Position numbers and translations under genes: made by a program. Below the pieces are notes generated by a model, which saw nothing but the letters and a program-made list of their open reading frames with translations, was not told the origin of the DNA and ran no database searches. Below are positions 1 to 6,833 of a stretch of DNA of 10,783 nt, piece by piece. The stretch covers positions 1-10,783 of the forward strand of contig CABQCA010000070.1 of the NCBI GenBank assembly GCA_902462525.1. Reading direction: 5' to 3'. Within the stretch, counting starts at the first letter, position 1. Each line of letters starts with the position of its first letter. The DNA comes from an uncultured Porphyromonadaceae bacterium. GTDB lineage: Bacteria > Bacteroidota > Bacteroidia > Bacteroidales > Muribaculaceae.

Positions 1-1896
1 TTCGTTGAAGCGGTAGCCTTCGTACCACCAGCCGTCGAGAACCGAGAAGTTGAGCACACCGTTCATTTCAGCCTTTTCGCCGGAAGTGCCAGACGCTTCG
101 AGGGGACGTGTGGGAGTGTTCAGCCAGATGTCGACACCTGTTACGAGACGCTTGGCAACTATCATATTGTAGTCTTCAAGGAAGATAATCTTGCCGAGGA
201 ACTGGGGCATACGCGAAATTTCGACGATGCGCTTTATCAGTCCCTGGCCGGCGCCGTCGGCGGGGTGCGCTTTACCGGCGAATACGAACTGAACAGGGAA
301 TTTCTCGTTGTTTACAATGCGGGCCAGCCGGTCGAGATCGGTGAAGAGAAGGTGAGCTCGCTTGTAAGTGGCGAAGCGGCGTGCGAAGCCGATGATGAGT
401 GCATTGGGATTGATTTTGTCGACAATGTTCATTACTGCCGAGGGATCACCTTGATTTGCAAGCCATTTTTCTTTAAAATCGCGGCGGACAAAGTTGATGA
501 ATTTGTTTTTGAGCATCACACGCATATTCCAGATCTGCTCGTCGGGAACATTGAAAATTCCCTTCCATGCTTCTGGATCGCTCTGACGCTCGAATACCTC
601 GGGTCCAAGTACATTCCAGTAGAATTCCTTCCATTCCGAAGCGGCCCATGTGGGCATGTGCACGCCGTTGGTAACGTAACCGACATGGCTTTCCTCCCAC
701 GAATAGCCCTTCCAGATTCCGGCGAACATTTTCTTCGATACTTCACCGTGAAGCCAGCTGACACCGTTTGCTTCCTGGCAGGTATTGAGCGCAAAGACGC
801 TCATTGAGAAACGTTCGTTGGTGTCGGGATTCTCTCGGCCCATGTTCATGAGGTCGTTCCAGCTGATTCCGAGTTTTGCGGGGTATTCGCCCATATATTT
901 GCCGAAGAGGCCTTCATCGAAGTAGTCGTGGCCGGCAGGTACGGGGGTGTGTACGGTGTAAAGCGATGATGCGCGAACCAGTTCGAGAGCGACGTTGAAG
1001 TCGAGTTTATACTTCTGAACATAATCCACAAGACGCTGGAGATTCAGAAGAGCTGCATGGCCTTCATTGCAATGATAAAGCTGGCTGTTGACTCCGAGTT
1101 TCTGAAGCATCAGAACGCCGCCGATACCGAGGAGGTATTCCTGCTTGATTCGGTTTTCCCAATCACCGCCATAGAGTTTGTGTGTGATGGGACGGTCGAA
1201 TTCGCTGTTCATGTCGAAGTCGGTATCCAGCAGATAGAGCTTCATGCGTCCTACGTTCACACGCCAGATGTGCGAATAGATGATGCGGCCGGGATAAGGC
1301 ACTTCGAGAATCATGGGACGGCCGTCCTTTTCGAGCACCTGCTCGATGGGCAGCTGGTTGAAATTCTGAGGTTCGTAGTTAGCCACCTGCTGACCGTCGA
1401 CCGACAGAGTCTGTGTGAAGTAGCCGTAGCGGTAAAGGAAACCTACGGCGGTCATGTCGACACAGCTGTCGGAAGCCTCCTTTATATAGTCTCCGGCGAG
1501 CACACCAAGACCGCCCGAATAGATTTTGAGACAATTGCATATGCCATATTCCATCGAGAAGTACGAAACTGAGGGAATGTCCTTCCGCATGGGCTTTGCC
1601 ATGTAAGCCTTGAAGTCGGCGTATACACGGTTGATTGTGTCCATCATAGCCTCATCGGCGATAATTTCGGCGATACGCTCGGACGACAGCTGCTGAAGAA
1701 GCATTACGGGATTCTCGCCGGTTTTACGCCAGAGATCCGGATTGAGAGAGCGGAAGAGGTTTTTACCCTCGCTGTTCCAAACCCACCAAAGGTTTTTAGC
1801 AAGCTCATCGAGGGGTTTGAGCTGCGCGGGCAGTTCGGCTTTAACAGTAATGTCACGCCACTGCGGGGCATTGGTTTTGCTAACAGGTAACTTCAT
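1..1896 (-). CDS. glgP: Alpha-glucan (glycogen) phosphorylase, GT35 short form, 3' end cut off by the window
   Basis: Cytoplasmic enzyme that releases glucose-1-phosphate from glycogen with phosphate, using pyridoxal phosphate. The frame is open for 632 codons from the ATG at 1896 to the window edge; family members of this type are roughly 850 residues, so the C-terminus lies outside. The N-terminus (about residues 8-100) resembles the DUF3417 domain, with NLWWVWNSEGKNLF near residue 33. Then come SYFSMEYG and YSGGLGVLAGDYIKEASD, NEGHAAL near residue 277, RRFATYKRAHLL, and EASGTSGEKAEMNG followed by SVLDGWWYEGY. By analogy with characterised phosphorylases, Lys608 in SGEKAEMNG should bind the cofactor. 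It starts 41 bases after the glycogen synthase stop in the same direction, so the two are probably one operon. The intergenic stretch is AT-rich with no Shine-Dalgarno. Family assignment is strong; the preferred substrate (glycogen or maltodextrin) cannot be read from sequence. Confidence 0.95.
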   Translation of the reverse strand, partial: MKLPVSKTNAPQWRDITVKAELPAQLKPLDELAKNLWWVWNSEGKNLFRSLNPDLWRKTGENPVMLLQQLSSERIAEIIADEAMMDTINRVYADFKAYMAKPMRKDIPSVSYFSMEYGICNCLKIYSGGLGVLAGDYIKEASDSCVDMTAVGFLYRYGYFTQTLSVDGQQVANYEPQNFNQLPIEQVLEKDGRPMILEVPYPGRIIYSHIWRVNVGRMKLYLLDTDFDMNSEFDRPITHKLYGGDWENRIKQEYLLGIGGVLMLQKLGVNSQLYHCNEGHAALLNLQRLVDYVQKYKLDFNVALELVRASSLYTVHTPVPAGHDYFDEGLFGKYMGEYPAKLGISWNDLMNMGRENPDTNERFSMSVFALNTCQEANGVSWLHGEVSKKMFAGIWKGYSWEESHVGYVTNGVHMPTWAASEWKEFYWNVLGPEVFERQSDPEAWKGIFNVPDEQIWNMRVMLKNKFINFVRRDFKEKWLANQGDPSAVMNIVDKINPNALIIGFARRFATYKRAHLLFTDLDRLARIVNNEKFPVQFVFAGKAHPADGAGQGLIKRIVEISRMPQFLGKIIFLEDYNMIVAKRLVTGVDIWLNTPTRPLEASGTSGEKAEMNGVLNFSVLDGWWYEGYRFNE

Positions 1897-1937
1897 ATAT
1901 TTTAACGTTTTGTTATTCAAATAGTATAAGAGAGAAA

Positions 1938-3596
1938 TTAGTTTATTCTTTTATCTCTGTGCCGGAGAGCCATGCAGAAAGCTGTGTCGTAGAAAGAAAT
2001 AAAGTCAGACCACTGTGCACGCGCTGCGGTGTCGGATGCCTTCTTTCGGTATTTACGAATATCCTCGGTCGAAGTTTCTACAAGATGCTTTAAATCGGCA
2101 ACAATATGCGCCACAGCGTCGCTGTAATTCGAGTCGGTGCGATGCTCTACTTCCACTCCGGAAGTGGCAAAGCCGGGCTTGCCGGTCTCCTCCACCCACA
2201 TGCCGAAACCGGCAAGATCAGTGGTAATGGTCGGTACTCCGAAAGCAACACTTTCGAGCGGAGTATAACCCCATGGCTCGTAGTACGACGGGAAAACTGT
2301 AGCATCGAACCCTGGCAACAGTTCGTAATAAGTAAGATTGAAGATTCCGTCTGATCCGTCGAGGTAGCACGGCACATAAATGACCGTGACTTTCGACGCC
2401 GTGTCGTTGGCAAAGCCGATTTCGTGAATACGCCGGTTGACCGGGTCTTCATTATAGTTGTGAAGATTATGTGTCAGAAGCGGGTCGGCCAGGCGAGAAA
2501 TTTCGTGAACTTCCATAGCTGCCTGAAGGTCGCTTCGCGGTCCGGCACACCAGGCAGGCACCATGACAAAGGCTACAACAGGCGACTTTACGTCAGCTGA
2601 CCCGAGTCCGTTAAGAGCGTCAAGATACATATCGATGCCTTTGTTGCGATATTCGCATCGTCCTGACGTTGCGACGAAGAAAATATCGTCATTGCCGCTG
2701 AAGTCGAGGCCGGTAAGCGCTCCTACGACTTCAAACATTTTTTCGCGTGCAATTTTTCGGGCTGCCTTATATTTGTTTCTGGCCGGTACAAAGTTCAGTT
2801 CAAAACCATTCGGTGTAACAACATCGGGCGTCTTCTCCAAGAGCTGAGACGCTTCGCGGGCCGTAACATCACTCACTGTAGTAAAACAGTCAGCCTGATG
2901 GGCAGCAGCTTTTTCGAGGGAATGTTTCGACTGCATGTTGAGCTGCTCGGCCATCTGGTCACCGTTATAATTCTCAAGCTGATCGTAGAGAGGTTTCCCG
3001 TTGCCACATATGCTGCGTCCTATGCTGGTGGCATGTGTCGTGAACACAGTAGCAATTTCAGGCATATCTGCTTTGATTGTAAGAAGCCCCATAGCCGTGG
3101 TCCATTCATCGAAATGAGCTACAACATGGCGGCGGTCGGTTTTCGACCATTCTACAATGCTTTCTATTACAGCTGCGGCTGCACGGGCAAAGGCACAGCC
3201 TTCATCGTAATCTCCGTAGGCATGCAGCGAATCGACATGGTAAAGCTCCCACATGCGACCGTATGCTTCATCTTTAGAGGCATACATACCATTGAATTTC
3301 ACAAGAATAGCTATAGGTCGACCGGGGATATTCCAGCGCCCTGTCCTCACATCGACGCCCTCCGGAAGAAGGGCATCTTTAGCCCAGTTACGCATCAGGC
3401 TCGGTACTTCTGTGAAATAAGGCGACGGATTCTCATCGGTCCATACATCGGGGCCGATAAATATCAGATTGTCACCGAATTGAGATTTAAGCGTCTTTGC
3501 TTTTGTCGAAAGTACGGTATAAATACCGCCGACTTTATTGCAAACCTCCCAACTCGTTTCGAAGAGAAAATCAATTTCTTGTCGACAATTGTCCAT
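1938..3596 (-). CDS. glgA: Glycogen synthase, eukaryote-like GT3 family
   Basis: Transfers glucose from a nucleotide sugar (UDP-glucose in characterised GT3 enzymes) to the non-reducing end of alpha-1,4-glucan in the cytoplasm. The 552-residue protein shows the N-terminal donor-binding stretch SWEVCNKVGGIYTVLSTKA (residues 15-33), then HFDEWTTA, TTVSDVTAREA and PNGFELNFV. The C-terminal YYEPWGYTPLESVAFGVPT contains the E-x7-E pair at Glu440 and Glu448, equivalent to the yeast Gsy2 pair. These are GT3 signatures, not those of the ADP-glucose-using GT5 GlgA of enterobacteria; the symbol glgA is used by function only. The frame is open back to 3644, but the ATG at 3596 is chosen because the promoter boxes at 3622-3653 lie inside that extension and because the product then begins as the family does. 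The yeast enzyme's long regulatory C-terminal tail is absent. The phosphorylase gene follows directly, suggesting coordinated synthesis and breakdown. Confidence 0.95.
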   Translation of the reverse strand: MDNCRQEIDFLFETSWEVCNKVGGIYTVLSTKAKTLKSQFGDNLIFIGPDVWTDENPSPYFTEVPSLMRNWAKDALLPEGVDVRTGRWNIPGRPIAILVKFNGMYASKDEAYGRMWELYHVDSLHAYGDYDEGCAFARAAAAVIESIVEWSKTDRRHVVAHFDEWTTAMGLLTIKADMPEIATVFTTHATSIGRSICGNGKPLYDQLENYNGDQMAEQLNMQSKHSLEKAAAHQADCFTTVSDVTAREASQLLEKTPDVVTPNGFELNFVPARNKYKAARKIAREKMFEVVGALTGLDFSGNDDIFFVATSGRCEYRNKGIDMYLDALNGLGSADVKSPVVAFVMVPAWCAGPRSDLQAAMEVHEISRLADPLLTHNLHNYNEDPVNRRIHEIGFANDTASKVTVIYVPCYLDGSDGIFNLTYYELLPGFDATVFPSYYEPWGYTPLESVAFGVPTITTDLAGFGMWVEETGKPGFATSGVEVEHRTDSNYSDAVAHIVADLKHLVETSTEDIRKYRKKASDTAARAQWSDFISFYDTAFCMALRHRDKRIN

Positions 3597-3621
3597 AACG
3601 GATAACTTATAATTCGGGCTG

Positions 3622-3653
3622 CAAAGGTAGTGAAAATAAATCAATAAAACAAA
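3622..3653 (-). promoter_or_regulatory. Bacteroidetes-type promoter for the glycogen synthase-phosphorylase operon
   Basis: Read on the minus strand, TTTG (3653-3650) is followed after exactly 20 nt by TACCTTTG (3629-3622), a full match to the TTTG / TAnnTTTG consensus recognised by the Bacteroidetes primary sigma factor. Transcription should begin a few bases past 3622, leaving a leader of about 20 nt before the ATG at 3596. This rules out the longer N-terminal extension of the synthase. No operator-like dyad was seen around it. Confidence 0.8.
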
Positions 3654-3690
3654 TGCACTTTTTGCTGCCGCTCAATTACAATCAATTCTT

Positions 3691-4389
3691 TCAGACAGCA
3701 TAACCCATAATTTGCAGTATAAACGGCGCAAGGAGCGTTGTGAGCAGTCCGTTAATAGTTAATCCAAGCGATGAAAAAGCACCGTAGCGATCGCTTTTCT
3801 CCATGGCCGCCGATGTACCGATGGCGTGCGCGGCAGTACCAAGCGACAAACCTGTTGCTATAGGGCTTTTCACATGACCTAATTTTACAATCTTGAAGCC
3901 TGTCATTCCTCCAAAAATGCCCGTCGATACTACTACTGCGGCAGTGAGCGACGGAATGCCGCCTACTGACTGTGATATTTCCATTGCGATGGGAGTGGTA
4001 ACGGCCTTTGGTGCCAAAGACATTACCACTTCGCGTGTCGCGCCAAACAGCTCGGCAAAGAAAACCACAGATATCACTCCGGCCACACAACCTGCCATTT
4101 CGGCAATAATAAGCGGAAACATTTGCTTCTTAATTGTCTCCAACTGCTTATATAGTGGTACTCCGAGGGCCACAACGGCAGGTTTGAGCCACATATCGAT
4201 ATAGGTACCTGCCTCCGAATAAGTCTCGAAGTCAACACCAAGTCCAAAGAGGATACATATCATCACTATAATCGATATAAGAATAGGATTGAGCAGACGC
4301 AGACCTGTGCGCCGCATCAGCCACTGAGCCCCGATAAAGATGACAAAAGTCAGAGCCAATAGAAAAATTTTGTTTGTGAAAAACTCCAT
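3691..4389 (-). CDS. lrgB: LrgB/CidB family integral membrane protein
   Basis: A 232-residue polytopic inner-membrane protein of the LrgB family (PF04172). Members were first described as antiholin-like modulators of cell lysis in Staphylococcus; homologues have since been shown to move pyruvate (Bacillus PftAB, Streptococcus LrgAB) or glycolate/glycerate (plant PLGG1). Visible family marks are LLNPILISI (residues 32-40), LKPAVVALGVPLYKQ (68-82), SLAPKAVTTPIAMEIS (124-139) and GTAAHAIGTSAAMEKS (184-199), between long hydrophobic segments. The frame is open upstream to 4512, but that part is the lrgA coding region in another frame. The ATG at 4389 is chosen because it shares one base with the lrgA stop (TGATG), is preceded by AGGAGGG at 7 nt, and gives the usual family length. 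It is translationally coupled to lrgA and probably works with it. The transported compound here is unknown. Confidence 0.93.
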   Translation of the reverse strand: MEFFTNKIFLLALTFVIFIGAQWLMRRTGLRLLNPILISIIVMICILFGLGVDFETYSEAGTYIDMWLKPAVVALGVPLYKQLETIKKQMFPLIIAEMAGCVAGVISVVFFAELFGATREVVMSLAPKAVTTPIAMEISQSVGGIPSLTAAVVVSTGIFGGMTGFKIVKLGHVKSPIATGLSLGTAAHAIGTSAAMEKSDRYGAFSSLGLTINGLLTTLLAPFILQIMGYAV

Positions 4390-4757
4390 CACACTACCCT
4401 CCTGCGTCTGATGTTTATCATTCTGGTGTGCCGTGCCCACTGATGGACTCGACCTGTAACGATGATTATCACCGCAGTACTTAATACAGCGGATGCTACA
4501 ATAGGCCACCACTCACGGCTCAGGATACCAAGACAATTCATAATCCCGATACCGGCCGGAACAAAGAAAAAGCCGAGATTATGAACCAAAAATTCAGCGA
4601 CACGCTCCACATAGCGCAATTTGACAACCCCGGCTTTCAAAGAAGCTGCAAGAGCTACCATGCCAATAACACTTGAGGGTACAGGCATTCCGGTAAGCCA
4701 TACAATTAGCTCACCAAGTGCAAGAAAGGCGAATAATACGCCGCATTGAATCAACAT
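4389..4757 (-). CDS. lrgA: LrgA/CidA family membrane protein
   Basis: A 122-residue protein with about four membrane-spanning segments (roughly residues 4-21, 28-43, 58-74 and 85-101) and a positively charged tail, RRRR at 117-120. It matches the CidA/LrgA family (PF03788): LALGELIVWLTGMPVPSSVIGM (central part 12-33) and FFFVPAGIGIM (63-73). It is the usual small partner of LrgB, once viewed as a holin-like protein and in several species now implicated, with LrgB, in pyruvate or other organic-acid transport. The start at 4757 fits the family length and lies about 29 nt downstream of a TAACTTTG -7 box. The stop overlaps the lrgB start by one base. The gene is separated by 94 bp from the DUF3037 gene upstream, a gap that holds its promoter and two direct repeats. 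Confidence 0.93.
   Translation of the reverse strand: MLIQCGVLFAFLALGELIVWLTGMPVPSSVIGMVALAASLKAGVVKLRYVERVAEFLVHNLGFFFVPAGIGIMNCLGILSREWWPIVASAVLSTAVIIIVTGRVHQWARHTRMINIRRRRVV
4397..4403 (-). promoter_or_regulatory. Strong Shine-Dalgarno sequence for lrgB inside lrgA
   Basis: The minus strand reads AGGAGGG, 7 nt before the lrgB ATG at 4389, within the last codons of lrgA. Most other starts in this window have no recognisable Shine-Dalgarno. It decides the lrgB start and supports independent or enhanced re-initiation at lrgB. Confidence 0.7.
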
Positions 4758-4785
4758 ATGAATTGTAACTTTTCGGAAACGGCCA

Positions 4786-4793
4786 CAAAGTTA
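4786..4793 (-). promoter_or_regulatory. -7 box of the lrgAB promoter
   Basis: TAACTTTG on the minus strand (4793-4786) matches the Bacteroidetes -7 consensus TAnnTTTG, about 29 nt upstream of the lrgA ATG. At the position where the -33 TTTG is expected (about 4814-4817) the sequence reads TTAT, so the -33 box is missing or poor. This may mean the promoter needs an activator. Confidence 0.6.
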
Positions 4794-4837
4794 CAGAATT
4801 ATTCAATATGAAGAATAAAGAAGATTGAATTATTCAA
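4794..4837. repeat. Pair of direct repeats with dyad symmetry in the lrgA promoter
   Basis: The 11-mer GAATTATTCAA occurs at 4796-4806 and again at 4827-4837, 31 bp apart start to start, close to three helical turns. The second copy is part of a perfect 6+1+6 dyad, TTGAATTATTCAA (4825-4837); in the first copy the outer two bases of one arm differ. The first copy lies just upstream of the lrgA -7 box and the second about 30 bp further away. The arrangement suggests a binding site for a dimeric regulator on one face of the helix. The regulator is not encoded in the window. Confidence 0.55.
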
Positions 4838-4851
4838 AAAAAATCAGTGAT

Positions 4852-5238
4852 TCAAAGCACCAGAATGCTAAAAAGACGGTCGAATTCAGCATCGAGGTCG
4901 CATGTCTTACCGGGATGTGGTCGTGAAGTGGCCAGAGAAGCGCTTTTTACTGCCGTTATCCAGCGAAAACGCTCTTCAACTGTAAGTTTAGATATCGGGG
5001 CTCCGTCATCACTGCCGGAACACACCTTTCGGAATCCGTCGAGCTGACTGAGAATCTCAAAGGAGGTATGCGGACATCTGAAAACTTCAAGTTTATGCTT
5101 ATCAATGTGAACAGCAATGCGCAGCCAGCGGCGCCGTTTGCACATCATCACCAGACCGACATTAACAAACTCTTCACGCTCTACCGACGGTACATAGCGA
5201 AGCACGGCATATTCGTAAAGATTCAGCTCCTGGCTCAT
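4852..5238 (-). CDS. DUF3037 domain protein, partner of the HipA-like kinase
   Basis: A 128-residue soluble protein of unknown function. The N-terminal LYEYAVLRYVPSVEREEFVNVGLVMMCKR region (residues 7-35) carries the Y-x-V-L-R-Y-x-P and E-F-x-N-V-G pattern of DUF3037 (PF11236). The rest is charged and probably alpha-helical, with no membrane segment or signal peptide. Its ATG overlaps the stop of the upstream HipA-like kinase gene by four bases, so the two are translationally coupled. From general knowledge of the family, DUF3037 genes are often found beside HipA-like kinase genes of this type, which suggests a substrate, a regulator or an antitoxin-like partner; none of these roles can be read from the sequence. 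It is the last gene of the thrC run. No Shine-Dalgarno is visible. Confidence 0.85.
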   Translation of the reverse strand: MSQELNLYEYAVLRYVPSVEREEFVNVGLVMMCKRRRWLRIAVHIDKHKLEVFRCPHTSFEILSQLDGFRKVCSGSDDGAPISKLTVEERFRWITAVKSASLATSRPHPGKTCDLDAEFDRLFSILVL

Positions 5239-6020
5239 AACAGAAGTGTTTTTCGGACAGACTCGGCTTGTTCTACAAAATAATGCGATTCAGCCAGACG
5301 CCCTGTGAGAAAACGGCGGTATACATTGCGAATATCCACAGGCGAATCCTCCGAACCTTCCCATTTGAGCCATTCTTCCGGGATGGCATCGACAATCTTC
5401 GACAAAGTACGCGGTGTAATTTTCTGCCTCATACGCCTGTCGGCATCGATTATCGAGGACGCTCGCGGCAGAAGAGCATGATCGCGAACGTAGGCGAATG
5501 GTGACCTGAGAGCCTTCTCCACATCGCCCCACGAATGATGGAACATTAGTGATGCCCCATGGTCAATAAGCCACAGTTCACCGTGCCAGACGAGCATATT
5601 GGTGTTTCGCGCCGTGCGGTCGACGTTAGTAAGAAATGCATCGAGCCATACGATGTCGGCGGCAGTTTCAGAATCTACTATGTTGACAATCGGATCCATC
5701 GTCATGGAACCGTTCAGAAAATGAAGCCCGAGGTTCAGGCCCCGGCTTGATTTGAGAAGATCCTGAATCTCTTCATCGCCTTCGGTGCGTCCGAAATCCT
5801 CGTCGATGTCTAGAAACACAAGTTCCGGCACATGGAATTTAAGCGCACGGGCCACTTCTCCTCCAATAAATTCGGCGATGAGAGCTTTCGGACCGTGACC
5901 GGCACCTCGAAATTTCACAACATATCGGAATCCGTCGTCTGCCTCCGCAAGCGCCGGCAGGGAGCCTCCTTCGCGGAGCGGGGTTATGTACCGTGTTACA
6001 CTATGCCGTTGCAATTCCAT
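5235..6020 (-). CDS. HipA-like (HipA_2) kinase family protein
   Basis: A predicted cytoplasmic kinase-fold protein of 261 residues resembling the stand-alone HipA-like family (HipA_2), much shorter than classic HipA (about 440). Near the N-terminus FRYVVKFRGAGHGPKALIAE (residues 31-50) looks like the ATP-binding beta strand with Lys36 and a glycine-rich loop. The catalytic loop is probably TNVDRTARNTNML (131-143), with Asp134 and Asn139 in the HipA-like D-x4-N spacing. LIDHGASL (151-158) supplies the metal-binding Asp153. These roles are inferred by analogy with HipA. The ATG at 6020 is preferred; a TTG at 6029 in the same frame would add three residues. It begins 18 bases after the omega-amidase stop and overlaps the DUF3037 gene by four bases. 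HipA itself phosphorylates glutamyl-tRNA synthetase; the target here is unknown, and no HipB-like DNA-binding gene is present. Confidence 0.8.
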   Translation of the reverse strand: MELQRHSVTRYITPLREGGSLPALAEADDGFRYVVKFRGAGHGPKALIAEFIGGEVARALKFHVPELVFLDIDEDFGRTEGDEEIQDLLKSSRGLNLGLHFLNGSMTMDPIVNIVDSETAADIVWLDAFLTNVDRTARNTNMLVWHGELWLIDHGASLMFHHSWGDVEKALRSPFAYVRDHALLPRASSIIDADRRMRQKITPRTLSKIVDAIPEEWLKWEGSEDSPVDIRNVYRRFLTGRLAESHYFVEQAESVRKTLLL

Positions 6021-6038
6021 ATTTCGCAAACAGTTGTT

Positions 6039-6833
6039 CTAATGAGTCAAAAGAGTGAAGTCGTCGGCATCGTTCTGAATAGGGAAATTGCGGCGGTAAC
6101 TCTGCTGTTTTTCTGCATCAAGATCGGCGACGATGAAAGGAGAACCGACGGGCTGAACTCCTACGGCCATTCCTCTGCCGTCGAAAATATAGCTCATGCC
6201 GTCGTAGTTGCCATAGAGATCCTCGCCACCGCGGTTCGCCCCCACTACACAGCACTGGTTTTCTATTGCCCGTGCAATAAGCAGGTGCTCCCAGGCATAG
6301 GCACGCGCCTGAGGCCAGTTTGCAGGAATCACAAGAAGATCGTATTCACACCCCCGACAACGGCACCACACAGGGAAACGAAGGTCGTAGCACACTATCA
6401 TGGCTATGTTCCAGCCCCGGAAGCGCACAATAGTCGGACGGCTGTCACCGGGTGCAAAAAGATTCGCTTCTTTGCTAAGTGAAAAAAGATGGCGTTTGTC
6501 GTAAAATGTTTCTTCACCAGAAGGCTCGATGAAAAATCCACGATTGTAAATCTTAGGAGGTGTTGAAGCGAGAAAGCTGCCGGTGAAAGCGGCTCCGGTA
6601 CGCGCCGACCATTCCTTTATTTTGTCTACAGTAATACCGGTGTTCCGTTCTGCAAGCTCAGTCAGCAACGTGATATCATCGGTGTAACCGGTTGAGAACA
6701 GCTCTGGTAGCACGACCAGATCGGTGTCCTCCGGCAACAAGGCAAGAGCATTTTCGACAGCGGCAAAATTTGCCTCTTTATCGGCCCATACAATGGGCAG
6801 TGGCAAGGTTGCCACCCGTAGATTGCGGTTCAT
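6039..6833 (-). CDS. Omega-amidase (YafV/NIT2-type nitrilase superfamily)
   Basis: Predicted cytoplasmic hydrolase of 264 residues, close in layout to E. coli YafV and mammalian NIT2. These hydrolyse 2-oxoglutaramate, the product of glutamine transamination, to 2-oxoglutarate and ammonia. The Glu-Lys-Cys triad is visible: Glu44 in VVLPELFSTGYT, Lys113 in FYDKRHLFSL and Cys148 in IVCYDLRFPVWCR. The YDLRFPVW and ANWPQAR stretches and the ending FPIQNDADDF are typical of this subgroup rather than of nitrilases or carbamoylputrescine amidases. The length matches the family. The start overlaps the acyltransferase stop by four bases. The gene ends in TAG, and the codons after it stay in the same frame as the downstream kinase gene. 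As in other bacteria, it may repair the 2-oxoglutaramate by-product of transaminases, which fits loosely with an amino-acid biosynthesis operon. Confidence 0.92.
   Translation of the reverse strand: MNRNLRVATLPLPIVWADKEANFAAVENALALLPEDTDLVVLPELFSTGYTDDITLLTELAERNTGITVDKIKEWSARTGAAFTGSFLASTPPKIYNRGFFIEPSGEETFYDKRHLFSLSKEANLFAPGDSRPTIVRFRGWNIAMIVCYDLRFPVWCRCRGCEYDLLVIPANWPQARAYAWEHLLIARAIENQCCVVGANRGGEDLYGNYDGMSYIFDGRGMAVGVQPVGSPFIVADLDAEKQQSYRRNFPIQNDADDFTLLTH

Noticed and set aside
265..1572. Plus-strand open frames at 265-807 and 1057-1572
   Set aside because: Both are antisense to the phosphorylase, whose minus-strand frame is continuous with conserved motifs; their translations show no family features.
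2898..3605. Long plus-strand open frame (235 codons) opposite the glycogen synthase
   Set aside because: It lies entirely antisense to a well-supported GT3 synthase, has no recognisable domain, and is a composition shadow of the coding strand.
4390..4512. N-terminal extension of lrgB back to 4512
   Set aside because: This segment codes for lrgA in another frame; the Shine-Dalgarno at 4397-4403 and the family length place the start at 4389.
4825..4851. Possible terminator after the DUF3037 gene (run of eight T on the minus strand at 4843-4836)
   Set aside because: Only a three-base GTG/CAC stem precedes the T-run, too weak to call; the dyad lies after the run, not before it.
4852..6020. Classic HipBA toxin-antitoxin operon
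   Set aside because: There is no HipB-like helix-turn-helix gene, and the kinase is far shorter than HipA; only the kinase-fold resemblance holds.
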